Numbered from the stretch's first letter, positions 1-8,324 are shown. The stretch is 64,000 nt of DNA from BM003 sp963783695 (GCA_963783695.1 CAWAOM010000006.1:1-64000), one strand, 5' to 3'. The notes: generated by a model not told the origin, from the sequence alone. A program made the numbers and translations.

Positions 1-39
1 TGGCCTGGTCGCCAGGATGCCTCCCGGCGATCAGGCCAG
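1..39 (-). terminator. Hairpin downstream of the DUF1254 gene pair
   Basis: Bases 1-13 and 27-39 form a 13-bp inverted repeat with one G-T pair (TGGCCTGGTCGCC against GGCGATCAGGCCA) around a 13-base loop. It lies 73 bases past the stop of the minus-strand gene ending at 113, so a transcription-end hairpin is reasonable. No clear T-run follows on the minus strand, and the repeat starts at the window edge, so it could also belong to a larger structure outside. Confidence 0.4.
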
Positions 40-112
40 CGTGTGTGGCAGGACGGTGTTGGGAAGCCTGGAGTCTTCGGCAGCCGCGTGTTGAAATTAC
101 AATGTTGTTAGA

Positions 113-1645
113 TCACTCGACCCATTCGATTTCACCGGGTCGCCAGCTCTTGTCGATCCAGGCCTGCTCCGGGCCGTACATCCGCAATCCAATCCACCAA
201 CTCTTGCCGGGGATGGTCTGCAGCCAGTTGCTTTCCTGGCCTTTGGGCGGTTTGGGCGCGAAGTAGATGCTATACGAACCGTCAGCGTTCTTCTTTATCC
301 CTTCGTCCTGGCTGCCAAGCGTCGGGAACTGCTGATCGGTCTGCAGCTGTGAACGCGTCTGGGTGTCGTATAGGGTGACGGCCCAGAAATCCTTGACCGG
401 CGGGTTCGGTGGCAGGTGCAGTTTGTAGGTCTTCGATCCGTCAAGTACCTGTCCTTTCGAATCCAGCATGGCCAGACCATAATCCGATCCCTTGCCGGCC
501 ACTGTCACCGCCATGGCAGGGGACACCACGATGTAACCAAAGTGAAACAGGATGCGCGGCTCAAGACGATAGGCGCCATTCGTGGTGAACGTTGTATCCT
601 TATCGGCATAGGCCATCACCCAAGCGCTGTTCTCGCCATAAATCAGGTTGCCCGGATCGCGGGGAAAGTAACTGATCGCACGGGCAGCGGCGTTGCCTAT
701 TGCGGCTGCATCGACAAGGATCTTTTTCATCCGCGCATCGGGATTGAAGGGTTTACCCTTTTCGATGCCAATGGCGGCCATCATCCCCTTGGCTTCCGGG
801 CCGAGGTAACCGGCAGGTTCGGTCTGGATCAGTGCATGCAATTTTTCGAAGGCGCTGTAGTCGTTGGGCAGCACCGTGTTCATCGCTTTGCCCGAGACAT
901 TGATGAACTCCATCTTGTCAGGATTCGATGCCTTGGCCAGCGGGTAGACCTTCAGGTTGTTTCGCATGTTCTCTGAGGCGGCCTTGAGACCTTTGTCCAG
1001 GTAGCCGCGCATGAACACCCAGACGCCACTGGTCTTGGAGGGAACGACAAAATAGCCTTCCGGTACCTCACCCCCGTATCCCGGAGGAAGCACCAGGAAC
1101 TTGCCGCCCTTGCCTTTGTCGGGGCCGGCAACGCCCAGGTCCGTCATGTAGTGGAAAGCCATGTCGTCGAGGACGCCCAACATCCTGGGCGGAAGATCGA
1201 TGACTGTGGGGCCGTCCTCCTCCAGGTCGAGAAACCCCACCGCATACATGGTCGAGGTGTTCCCGGTCAGCAGCGTCGTGGTGGAATCCATCAAGGTATC
1301 CCAGATACAGATCTGATTGCTTCTCGCACATCCGACCTTCGCCTGCCCTTCCCTCAGTGCGAACATGGAGAGTGCCGGGACGGAGTTCAGGAATACACTC
1401 ACCGCCCGCGAACGATCGAGATAGTCGTACACTGTTTCGACTGTGTCTCCGGTCGGGACGCCGTCAATATAGTTGAGCGTACCGATCGAAGTATCCACCG
1501 TGTCCGGGGCGGTAATCGATGCCGGGATGTCAGTGGTCATTTTCAGCTTCGGAGATTGCGCTGCCCCTGTCGTCGCCGTGCCGGTGGCTACTAACCCGGC
1601 AACGGCCAACGTGATTAACCATTTTGTTTTCATCTTGTACTTCAT
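113..1645 (-). CDS. DUF1254/DUF1214 exported protein, copy 2
   Basis: A 510-residue protein with an N-terminal signal peptide (MKYKMKTKWLITLAVAGLVA, cleavage near TTGAAQ) followed by a DUF1254 domain and a C-terminal DUF1214 domain. The conserved DUF1214 features KDFWAVTLYD, the QLQTDQQFP segment and the ending NWLQTIPGKSWWIGLRMYGP are visible. The biochemical role of the family is not established; members are periplasmic. The gene follows a paralogue by 13 bases and must be co-transcribed with it, the two sharing long stretches around residues 180-200 (GPDKGKGGK) and at the C terminus. No strong ribosome site separates the two start choices (1645 or the ATG at 1633). Family assignment is firm, function unknown. 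Confidence 0.88.
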   Translation of the reverse strand: MKYKMKTKWLITLAVAGLVATGTATTGAAQSPKLKMTTDIPASITAPDTVDTSIGTLNYIDGVPTGDTVETVYDYLDRSRAVSVFLNSVPALSMFALREGQAKVGCARSNQICIWDTLMDSTTTLLTGNTSTMYAVGFLDLEEDGPTVIDLPPRMLGVLDDMAFHYMTDLGVAGPDKGKGGKFLVLPPGYGGEVPEGYFVVPSKTSGVWVFMRGYLDKGLKAASENMRNNLKVYPLAKASNPDKMEFINVSGKAMNTVLPNDYSAFEKLHALIQTEPAGYLGPEAKGMMAAIGIEKGKPFNPDARMKKILVDAAAIGNAAARAISYFPRDPGNLIYGENSAWVMAYADKDTTFTTNGAYRLEPRILFHFGYIVVSPAMAVTVAGKGSDYGLAMLDSKGQVLDGSKTYKLHLPPNPPVKDFWAVTLYDTQTRSQLQTDQQFPTLGSQDEGIKKNADGSYSIYFAPKPPKGQESNWLQTIPGKSWWIGLRMYGPEQAWIDKSWRPGEIEWVE

Positions 1646-1658
1646 TCTCAGTTATCGC

Positions 1659-3176
1659 CTAATTGACCAACTCCGGATCACCCGGTCGCCAGGTCTTGTC
1701 GAACCAGGGCTGCAATGGGCCATAGAGGCGGAACAGCATATTCCAGCCTTTGCCGGGGACGGTTTGCAGCCAGTTGGATTCCTTACCCGCAGGCGCTTTG
1801 GGACCGATGTATACGTCGTACGATCCATCCGAGTTCTGCTGCAGACCTTTCTTGTTGTTGTCCAGACCCGGGAATTGCTGATCGGTCTGCAGCATGGCGC
1901 GTGTCTGGTTGTCGTACAGGGTAAAGGACCAGAAATCCTTGGCCGGGACATTCGGTGGCAGGTGCACCTTGTACGTCTTGCTGCCATCGAGAGCGTTGCC
2001 ATCAGCGTCGAGATACGCCACGGCATATTGCGAACCTTTGCCGACCATCTTCATGGTCATTGCCGGGGTGATGCCGGTGGCATAAAAATGGAAATAACTG
2101 CGGGCATCGAGCACGCGTGCACCATCATCGAGGAATTCATGACTGCCGCCGGGGAACGGCGTACTCCAGACACCTTCGCCCGGGTAAAAATAGAACATGT
2201 CATCGCGTGGACGTGCCGCCAGGGTTCGCGCCGTTGCGGCGCCCACATCGGCGGCCTCGGTGAGGATCTTTTTCATCCGCGCATCGGGCTTGAAAGGCTG
2301 CCCTTTCTTAATGCCGATGGAAGCGAGAAATCCCAGTATCTCAGGATCTGCGCTGTCACCCGGCTCGGCCTGGATGACCTCATTGACCTCCTCAAAAAAG
2401 CCATAGTCCATGCGATGGATGGTGTTGTTGAACTTGCCGGAGACATTAACGAAGGTCATTTCCGGCGGGTTATCCTTTTGCGACAAGGGATACATACGGA
2501 AGATCTTTTTCGTTGTTTCAACGGCCGGGGCAGGATTGCCCTCGACCTGGAAACCGCGCCAGATCACCCAGTTGCCATACGTTTTGGAGTGGGCGACATG
2601 ATAACCCTCCGGGATGTCCCCTTTGTAACCGGGTGGGATGACCAGGGTCTTGCCGCCCTTCCCTTTATCCGGGCCGGCGTTGCCAAAATCAGCGACATAT
2701 TCAAAGAAATGATCGTCGATAATACCCAGCACATTGGGCGGAGTTTCGATCACGTACGGCTCATCTTTCATCTCCAGCCAGGCACACATGTACACCGAGG
2801 TGGTATTCGGTGTCAGCCACAACGCCTTTGAGTCCATAAGTGTTTCGAACAACAGCGCGGTCGTGTTAGCCGGGCCGAAGTCGAGAATCCCCTGGCGCAT
2901 GCCATACATGGACGCGATCTGGATACTGTTCAAATAGGCCTGCACACCGCGCTGGAAATCGAGGTTGTCATAGACCTTTTGCGCGGTCTCCTCGTCCGGT
3001 ACCCCGTCCAAGAGGTTCAGAGTACCGAGGCGAGTCTCAAGTTTGTCCGGCGTCGCGATACCCGGGGGGACGTCGGTGGTCATTTTCATTTTGGGCGGAT
3101 CCGCCATGGCTGCAGAGGCCAGACTTATCAGCATGAAACCGTTCAGCACGGGTAAGATGAACCGCCTTATTCCCAT
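1659..3176 (-). CDS. DUF1254/DUF1214 exported protein, copy 1
   Basis: First gene of a two-gene operon; 505 residues from the ATG at 3176, preceded by AGGA at a normal distance. That start gives a clean signal peptide (MGIRRFILPVLNGFMLISLA, cleavage after AMA); the longer open frame upstream adds 39 residues that hide it. DUF1254 covers about residues 40-170 and DUF1214 about 380-490, with KDFWSFTLYDNQTRAMLQTD and GKGWNMLFRLYGPLQPWFDKTW near the end. It is a paralogue of the next gene in the operon. Periplasmic location is inferred from the leader; substrate unknown. The gene converges on neither regulator but is read away from the AraC-type genes on its upstream side, which are candidate controllers. 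Confidence 0.88.
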   Translation of the reverse strand: MGIRRFILPVLNGFMLISLASAAMADPPKMKMTTDVPPGIATPDKLETRLGTLNLLDGVPDEETAQKVYDNLDFQRGVQAYLNSIQIASMYGMRQGILDFGPANTTALLFETLMDSKALWLTPNTTSVYMCAWLEMKDEPYVIETPPNVLGIIDDHFFEYVADFGNAGPDKGKGGKTLVIPPGYKGDIPEGYHVAHSKTYGNWVIWRGFQVEGNPAPAVETTKKIFRMYPLSQKDNPPEMTFVNVSGKFNNTIHRMDYGFFEEVNEVIQAEPGDSADPEILGFLASIGIKKGQPFKPDARMKKILTEAADVGAATARTLAARPRDDMFYFYPGEGVWSTPFPGGSHEFLDDGARVLDARSYFHFYATGITPAMTMKMVGKGSQYAVAYLDADGNALDGSKTYKVHLPPNVPAKDFWSFTLYDNQTRAMLQTDQQFPGLDNNKKGLQQNSDGSYDVYIGPKAPAGKESNWLQTVPGKGWNMLFRLYGPLQPWFDKTWRPGDPELVN

Positions 3177-3299
3177 GATTATTATCCTGTACTGAGTGCA
3201 AACTATAGGTCGCAGGCTAATGCCCCGGACCGAGGCAATCTGGCCATTTCGTGCCAGCAATCTGGCAACGATCTGCCGCCGGATCCACGGCAATAGCGA

Positions 3300-3638
3300 C
3301 TAATCCCGGTTTCGGTAGGCTCTCGGCGATATACCTGTCCAGCGACGAAACGCCCGGCTGAAACTGCTGGGATCGCTATAACCGAGAGCCCTGGCGACTG
3401 TGGCCGCCTTCGCGTCCGGCTTGTCGAGCAGCCGGCAGGCCAATTCGTGGCGCGTCTGCTCTACCAGTCCGCTGTAGCTCAGACCGCTCTCCCTAAGCCG
3501 GCGCTGCAGGGTGCGTACCGGGATCCCGAGCCGATGCGCCATATCGTCAATTGTTGGATAGCGCACGGGTAACCGCTCTTTAATGAACGTCGTGTAATCT
3601 CCGCATAAGCGCTGATCTTGCCTGAGATTGCTACTCAT
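3300..3638 (-). CDS. AraC-type DNA-binding domain without sensor domain
   Basis: A 112-residue reading frame holding only the C-terminal double helix-turn-helix of AraC/XylS proteins: RTLQRRLRESGLSYSGL is the first recognition region and YSDPSSFSRAFRRWTGISP the family signature. The usual 200-residue ligand-binding part is missing. The DNA-binding part is strikingly like that of the intact regulator starting at 3923 on the other strand (TLQRRL, LSYSGL, FSRAF, GISPR), so the pair looks like a duplication in which this copy lost its sensor. It may be a functional short regulator or the remnant of a broken gene. It lies upstream of the DUF1254 operon in the same direction. Confidence 0.6.
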   Translation of the reverse strand: MSSNLRQDQRLCGDYTTFIKERLPVRYPTIDDMAHRLGIPVRTLQRRLRESGLSYSGLVEQTRHELACRLLDKPDAKAATVARALGYSDPSSFSRAFRRWTGISPRAYRNRD

Positions 3639-3922
3639 TTTCGTTTCAGAGCATACTTGCTGAACCTTGATGACCTGATTTCTACCGCAAAGTAGAATGA
3701 TCTTCTGGCCATTGAATGCCAATGCAGTCTGTCGAGTTGGATTGCACGTGCACAATAACAGCGGCATCGCGTATGACGCTGGCGTGAAATGGCCAGAATA
3801 GCCTGGCGCGATATGTCAGGTTTTAGTTGATAGCCGGTCGCCTGCATCGAACGCGCTCACCTGTATTGAGCGGATTGATGACCGACATCAGTTCCGGTAA
3901 CGTCCGCGAAAGGGACAGACAG

Positions 3923-5005
3923 ATGACTCTAGTACCTTGTTTCCGCGCAGAGCACCTGCACCCCTATATTGACCTGCTGCGCAACATCGGCGCACCACTG
4001 GAGCGCAGCTTGCGCCGCGCCGGACTACCCACACTAATTGCCGCAGGAGACGACATCTACCTGCCCCTGTTCCCCTCCCTTATATTCCTCAATAACATAA
4101 CCAGAATAGAGGGCATCGACGAGGCCCCTTTGCGGGCGATGGGTAAATTTGAAATTGCCGATCTCGGCGAGCAGTTCCTCGCCAGGGTGAGCTGTGTACC
4201 AACCCTGAAGGCTGCCCTGGAGAGGTTCCGTGACCTGGTGGCTGTTGAGGACTCGAATGCAATGTTCGGGATCAGCTACGGGGAAACGGCGGTCAAACTG
4301 CGCATGTCGGCTCGTATTCTCCTGAACGCACAGGACCAGTACTTCGACGACTGGGGTGACCTACTGGTAATGGTGGCTGTCGTCCGTGCGTTCGCCGAAC
4401 GCGCCTGGCAACCACTCGAAATGGAATTTCGTTCAACCGTTATACCCGGTCGGTATGCCGCGGAACAGTTCCCGGACACACATTTTATCACCGGGCAGAA
4501 GTTTACCTCGATTACCGTGCCGTACGAGCTGTTGAGCTTGCCGCCTCGCGTCACATCCGATGTCAGTCGATCACACGCCAGCCTGCCCGCCGCGCCCCCA
4601 ATCGCTGCTGTTATAGGAACCGATGGCAGCAATTCGCTGAGGGCTGTGTTGTCCGCCTATCTGCCTGAGCAACTGCCAGATATAGGGCTTGCTGCCGAAA
4701 TGGCCGGGACCAGCATCCGCACACTGCAGAGGCGCCTGAAGGAAGCTGCCCTGTCTTACTCCGGCCTGATCAGTGAGATTCGATTCGAGGCCGCTGCCCG
4801 GCTGTTAAGGGAAACCGACGCAACGGCACTGGAGATTGCCCTGGAAATCGGCTACGAAGATCCGTCACACTTCAGCCGGGCTTTCAAACGCACCGCCGGC
4901 ATCAGCCCGCGCGAGTATCGTCGCCAGCATCGACAGCACCAGGCCGGCGTCCCGCACAATAGTCGTTCGATTCGGACTTTATGTCGGTCTGCCCCTGGAC
5001 CGTGA
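3923..5005 (+). CDS. AraC family transcriptional regulator
   Basis: A 360-residue regulator from the ATG at 3923 (AGGGACAG upstream; an earlier in-frame start at 3827 has no ribosome site). Residues 1-230 form an AraC_arabinose_bd-like sensor of the OruR type, and the C-terminal third is the double helix-turn-helix (SIRTLQRRLKEAALSYSGL, then YEDPSHFSRAFKRTAGISPR). It reads away from the DUF1254 operon, whose control is the natural guess. The last 22 or so codons after YRRQHRQ are encoded by a dispersed repeat that recurs near 9.78 kb, so the normal C terminus was probably replaced or extended by that element. Ligand unknown. Confidence 0.87.
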   Translation: MTLVPCFRAEHLHPYIDLLRNIGAPLERSLRRAGLPTLIAAGDDIYLPLFPSLIFLNNITRIEGIDEAPLRAMGKFEIADLGEQFLARVSCVPTLKAALERFRDLVAVEDSNAMFGISYGETAVKLRMSARILLNAQDQYFDDWGDLLVMVAVVRAFAERAWQPLEMEFRSTVIPGRYAAEQFPDTHFITGQKFTSITVPYELLSLPPRVTSDVSRSHASLPAAPPIAAVIGTDGSNSLRAVLSAYLPEQLPDIGLAAEMAGTSIRTLQRRLKEAALSYSGLISEIRFEAAARLLRETDATALEIALEIGYEDPSHFSRAFKRTAGISPREYRRQHRQHQAGVPHNSRSIRTLCRSAPGP

Positions 5006-5090
5006 GGTCTGTGGCTGCCAGCGAAGCCGCGCACCGATCCGATCGCCCGTGCGACCGCGATATCTCACACGCACCCACCGGCAGCAGAAA
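4939..5090 (+). repeat. Dispersed repeat, copy A
   Basis: About 150 bases that align with 9781-9932 in the same orientation at roughly 75-80 percent identity by eye, with a few one- to three-base gaps. Shared blocks include CCAGGCCGGCGTCC, GGTCTGTG, CCAGCGA, TGATCGCCC-like and ACGCACCC-GGCAGCA. It overlaps the 3' end of the AraC gene. The rest of the 5006-5416 gap holds no convincing gene. The repeat's nature is unknown. Confidence 0.7.
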
Positions 5091-5416
5091 GTCTGCTGCA
5101 TGCTTCATTCCAGACATCGGATTTATGATGCTGAACTCCGTGTACAGATCGGGCTGAGGTTGCGGCGTATGCCGGCGCATCCGAGCTTTCATCGCACGCT
5201 TGGGGACCCGGCGATTCTCAGCCTGCTGAGCAATGCGGCCCACACTCTCGGATATATCTCGAACTGATGTTGCCGCGGCTACATCACCAGCAACATCCGC
5301 ACTGTGTGAGAATTGTGTGAGACGGTGATGCGCGGTTGTGATTAGTACTGCATTTGCAACGGACGTCCTACGCCTTACCGTCAATCAATTCCATTACTTA
5401 AATGTCGAAATCTGAT

Positions 5417-5461
5417 TTCGGGAGGCAGGGGCCGGAGGTTCAAATCCTCTCACCCCGACCA
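5417..5461 (+). pseudogene. 3' half of tRNA-Pro(CGG), attachment-site scar
   Basis: The sequence from the anticodon loop (TTCGGGA, anticodon CGG at 5419-5421) through the 3' anticodon strand (GGCAG), variable loop, T arm (GGAGG-TTCAAAT-CCTCT), acceptor strand CACCCCG, discriminator A and CCA is a textbook proline tRNA 3' half. The matching 5' acceptor strand CGGGGTG and the D arm are absent upstream, so this is not a functional tRNA. Tyrosine integrases commonly cross over in the anticodon loop and leave exactly this duplicate at the far end of an integrated element; the sequence to the left would then be the element. Confidence 0.75.
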
Positions 5462-5473
5462 GATTCAAATCGG

Positions 5474-5513
5474 AAAAATCGGCTCCCTCACCCAAAGGGG
5501 GAGGCGATTTTTT
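5474..5513 (+). terminator. Rho-independent terminator behind the tRNA fragment
   Basis: AAAAATCG-CTCCCTC pairs with GGGGGAG-CGATTTTT across a 7-base loop and one mismatch, and the stem runs into a T-run. It sits 12 bases after the tRNA CCA, as expected for the original terminator of the tRNA-Pro gene carried along at the attachment site. Confidence 0.75.
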
Positions 5514-5560
5514 CGTATTTGAATTCTGAATCGGGGGATGGAACCGAATAAGGGGTTCAC

Positions 5561-5622
5561 AAAATCGCAAAGCGATTTTGGGCGCCCGCAGGGCGGTCCG
5601 AAGGACCGAGGGCAGCATGCCC
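5561..5622 (+). repeat. Array of four perfect triloop hairpins
   Basis: Four abutting perfect hairpins, each with a 3-base loop: AAAATCGC-AAA-GCGATTTT (5561-5579), CGCCC-GCA-GGGCG (5583-5595), GGTCC-GAA-GGACC (5595-5607) and GGGCA-GCA-TGCCC (5610-5622). Three of the loops are GNA, a class known to form unusually stable DNA hairpins. The array lies between two copies of the tRNA-Pro 3' end. I infer a modular non-coding element; I cannot name its family. Confidence 0.75.
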
Positions 5623-5629
5623 GAGTCTC

Positions 5630-5649
5630 AATCCTCTCACCCCGACCAG
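5630..5649 (+). repeat. Second copy of the tRNA-Pro 3' end
   Basis: The 20 bases AATCCTCTCACCCCGACCAG are identical to 5443-5462, the end of the tRNA-Pro fragment. Flanks differ on both sides. The two copies bracket the terminator and the hairpin array. Confidence 0.75.
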
Positions 5650-5776
5650 TCTTACTTTCCACCTCATTACCCTCCAGCCGAAGGCGGCATGCCGCTCAAG
5701 GTGCAACGGCTTCAAAAACGGCCTAGCTGCCTCGGTTTCCTGCCCGAGGCCCGGGCGTCACGGGCGTCGACAGGCG

Positions 5777-6724
5777 CTACAGAATATGGATCTGTCCGCC
5801 CTGGGAAAACGCCCGGTTTCGCCCGCTTCGTTTTGCTTGGTAAAGGGCCTGGTCGGCGGCTTCGATGAGCTCGTGGGACGATGCGTCCGGTTGGGTGTCA
5901 GGGCGCAGGGTCGCAACGCCGACGCTGACGGTGACGCACCCGGCGGCCGTGGCGTGTTCGTGGGCGATGTTCAGCGCCTGGACGCCGGCACGGATCTCCT
6001 CAGCTAAAGTGCGGGCGGCCTGTTGGTCAGTGTTACCGAGGACCACCGCGAACTCCTCGCCGCCATATCGTGCCACCAGGTCGCCCGGGCGGCGGGAGAA
6101 CGGCTTCAACGCATCGCTGACCCGGCGCAGGCATGCGTCACCGGCCATGTGGCCGTAATTGTCGTTGTAGGGCTTGAAGAAATCGATGTCACACAGCACC
6201 AGGGACACCGATTGGCCGAGACGCCGGGCGCGCCGCCATTCGTCTTCGAGGAAGTCGTCGAACCGGTGGCGGTTGGCGATGCCGGTCAGGCCGTCAAGAA
6301 CGGCGAGCTCCTCGACCCGGATCTCCACCAGCTTGCGTTCGGTGATGTCTTCGTGGGTGACGACGAAAAACTCTGGCTTGTTCCAATCGAGCGAGTGAAT
6401 GCGCATCATGAACCATCGCTGCTCGGTCGGCGAGTGGCAGGGGTATTCCAGGTAGAAGGTCGAATGTTTGCCCTCGATAACCTCCTTGATGCCGGTGAAG
6501 GCGTCGCCCCCGTCCCATTCGCCGCTCTCACCGGCGCTGCCGCAGACGTTCAGGTAGTTGATTCCGCGCCAGACCTTACCGGGCTCGCCGCCGTTTTCCT
6601 CGGAGAAGCTCTTCCATGAGCGATTGACCCACTGAATGAGCCCGTGGGCATCGATCACGGCGATCTGCTGGCTAAGGGAGTCCAGAACCGAAACATAGAA
6701 ATCCGCGGCCTCGGCAACGTTCAT
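5777..6724 (-). CDS. PAS domain diguanylate cyclase (GGDEF)
   Basis: Makes the second messenger c-di-GMP from two GTP. From the ATG at 6724 the protein has 315 residues: a PAS sensor with PAC tail (SVLDSLSQQIAVIDAHGLI to VVTHEDITERK), a short linker, and a GGDEF domain with the intact active-site motif GGEEF. An RxxD inhibitory site (RPGD) stands five residues before GGEEF, so product inhibition is likely. The DGLTGIANRHRFDD entry motif is also present. No membrane helix, so cytoplasmic. An in-frame TTG at 6814 would add 30 residues but lies inside the transposase remnant upstream; neither start has a good ribosome site. Signal sensed by PAS is unknown. Confidence 0.9.
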   Translation of the reverse strand: MNVAEAADFYVSVLDSLSQQIAVIDAHGLIQWVNRSWKSFSEENGGEPGKVWRGINYLNVCGSAGESGEWDGGDAFTGIKEVIEGKHSTFYLEYPCHSPTEQRWFMMRIHSLDWNKPEFFVVTHEDITERKLVEIRVEELAVLDGLTGIANRHRFDDFLEDEWRRARRLGQSVSLVLCDIDFFKPYNDNYGHMAGDACLRRVSDALKPFSRRPGDLVARYGGEEFAVVLGNTDQQAARTLAEEIRAGVQALNIAHEHATAAGCVTVSVGVATLRPDTQPDASSHELIEAADQALYQAKRSGRNRAFSQGGQIHIL

Positions 6725-6792
6725 CGACACGAGCGCATCCGCCGGTTCTGACAACTCAACGCTCCCGGACGGCCGGTTTTTGCTGTCCCGTT

Positions 6793-7284
6793 TCACGCCG
6801 CAGCAAATGACCAATTGCCGAACGCAGCTTCCCTGAGCGCCCGGTATTGCGCGGCTTTGATCAAGTTGTAGACGGCCGCATGGACACCCAAGAACTTGCC
6901 GGCCTGTTTTGCCGACTGGAATCTCCGCATCCCACCCTCCCGCATCCTGGTTGGCTCGTGCGATTGCTCTACTGGATTGTAGCTATCCTGGCTCGTAGCG
7001 TGAATGGCCTTGGGAATCAATTCACGATGAGCGACGCCGTCACTTCGCAATTTGTCTGGCACGACTCGCCTGGGTTCACCGCCATGGCTCCGCAGCAACC
7101 GCTTGCAAAAGCGCTTTGCAGCGGCGCCATCCTGATCGGCCGCGCGCCACCAATAATGCGGCCTGCCGTTGATGTTGACGACGACTTCATCGATAAAGAA
7201 CGTATCGCCATGGCCTTGATGTTTACGCTCCAGTCGCCTGGCGAACTTGAAACCAAACCTGGACCTTGGTGCATGGCTCCGCAA
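6793..7284 (-). pseudogene. Decayed IS6-family transposase
   Basis: The reading frame matches the IS6/IS26 DDE transposase core: FFIDEVVVNINGRPHYWWRA with the first Asp, VVPDKLRSDGVAHREL with the second Asp, and NPVEQSHEPTRMREGGMRRF with the Glu. It is damaged: the N-terminal helix-turn-helix is missing, about 13 residues are lost between WRAADQDG and AAAKRF (a deletion between two Asp-Gly repeats is the easy explanation), and a further loss follows GVHAAVYNL. No terminal inverted repeats could be paired. Its 3' end overlaps the possible upstream extension of the diguanylate cyclase, so insertion may have reshaped that gene's 5' region. No convincing gene lies in 7285-7490. Confidence 0.75.
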
Positions 7285-7490
7285 TTCTACGCAGCATTAC
7301 CTGAAAATCCTCGCGATGGAGACCGCAATACCCCGGTTTTGCCCGCAACGGCACCAGCTACAACACTCTCGGAAGCAGTATCGAGTCCGGAACTGGAACG
7401 AGAGAGCTTGGGCGCAGCGCCGCGGCCGGGACGCGATTATTGGTGCTTGTCATAGCCATGCCATTGCACCAACTTACGGGTAACAAGAAG

Positions 7491-8324
7491 ATGCATACGT
7501 CGGACCAAAGCCTGGAATTACATATCACCGTCGAGGCCAACGGCAGCAATGCCGTGGATTTGTTGCACGAGGCAGCCGGGCTGAGCAAGCAGACAATCAA
7601 GTCGGCGATGACCAATGGCGCCGTCTGGCTGACCCGGAAAACCAGTACCCAACGGTTACGGCGCGCCAAACGCATATTGCAGGTTGGCGACCAGCTACAC
7701 CTCTATTACAACCCGAAAGTTCAGGCGGAAGTACCGCCCGAACCCACGCTGGTGGCCGATGTCGGCGGTTACTCTGTCTGGCGCAAACCTTTCGGCATGC
7801 GATCGCAGGGCTCCAAATGGGGCGATCACTGCACGATCATGCGCTGGGCGGAACAGCATCTGGAGCCGCAACGCCCGTCCTTTACGGTCCATCGGCTCGA
7901 CCGGGCGGCCAACGGCCTGATCCTGGTTGCACACTCGAAAGCATGCGCCGCAGCGTTGGCCAAGCTGTTCCGGGACCGGCAGATCGACAAGCTTTATCGT
8001 GCGGTCGTGCACGGCGATTTCAGCAACCAGCCCGCGCCCCGGCGAATCGAGTCACCGATCGACGGCAAAACTGCGCTTAGCGAGGTGACGTTTCTGAGTC
8101 TGGACAGCGATACGCAACGTTCTCTCGTGGAGGTGAAAATAGAGACCGGTCGCAAACATCAGATTCGCCGGCATCTGGCAGACGCCGGCTTTGCTATTGC
8201 CGGTGACAGGCTCTACGGGAACGGTGAGCAGGATGGTTGTGACCTGCAGCTAACCGCCTTTCGGCTGGCGTTTGAGTGCCCGGTGAACAATGGGCCCGTG
8301 CTTTACACGTTGCCCACGGAATAG
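7491..8324 (+). CDS. RluA-like pseudouridine synthase
   Basis: Converts specific uridines of RNA to pseudouridine. The 277-residue protein (from the ATG at 7491; an ATG at 7458 is possible) starts with an S4-like RNA-binding segment (LHEAAGLSKQTIKSAMTNGAVWL, then VGDQLHLYYN) and continues into the catalytic domain with the RluA signature HRLDRAANGL, whose Asp is the catalytic residue. The RluA-family motifs KLYRAVVHG and GRKHQIRRHLADAGFAIAGDRLYG are present. It is closest in layout to small RluA/RluC/RluD or TruC-like proteins; which RNA it modifies cannot be told. It stands alone between remnants and an intergenic stretch. Confidence 0.88.
   Translation: MHTSDQSLELHITVEANGSNAVDLLHEAAGLSKQTIKSAMTNGAVWLTRKTSTQRLRRAKRILQVGDQLHLYYNPKVQAEVPPEPTLVADVGGYSVWRKPFGMRSQGSKWGDHCTIMRWAEQHLEPQRPSFTVHRLDRAANGLILVAHSKACAAALAKLFRDRQIDKLYRAVVHGDFSNQPAPRRIESPIDGKTALSEVTFLSLDSDTQRSLVEVKIETGRKHQIRRHLADAGFAIAGDRLYGNGEQDGCDLQLTAFRLAFECPVNNGPVLYTLPTE

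Noticed and set aside
4902..5384. 160-residue minus-strand frame with a DISESVGRIAQQAEN stretch, faintly like a chemotaxis receptor
   Set aside because: Rest of the frame is low-complexity and covers the dispersed repeat; no ribosome site or real domain.
5405..5420. Possible tRNA-Gln reading with loop ATCTGAT
   Set aside because: A stem can be drawn, but the T arm, acceptor and CGG loop that follow fit proline exactly, and the variable region would be abnormal.
5394..5662. Two minus-strand open frames containing the phrase VGVRGFEPPAPASRNQ
   Set aside because: This is the well-known false protein produced by reading the back of a tRNA end; it is explained by the tRNA-Pro fragment.
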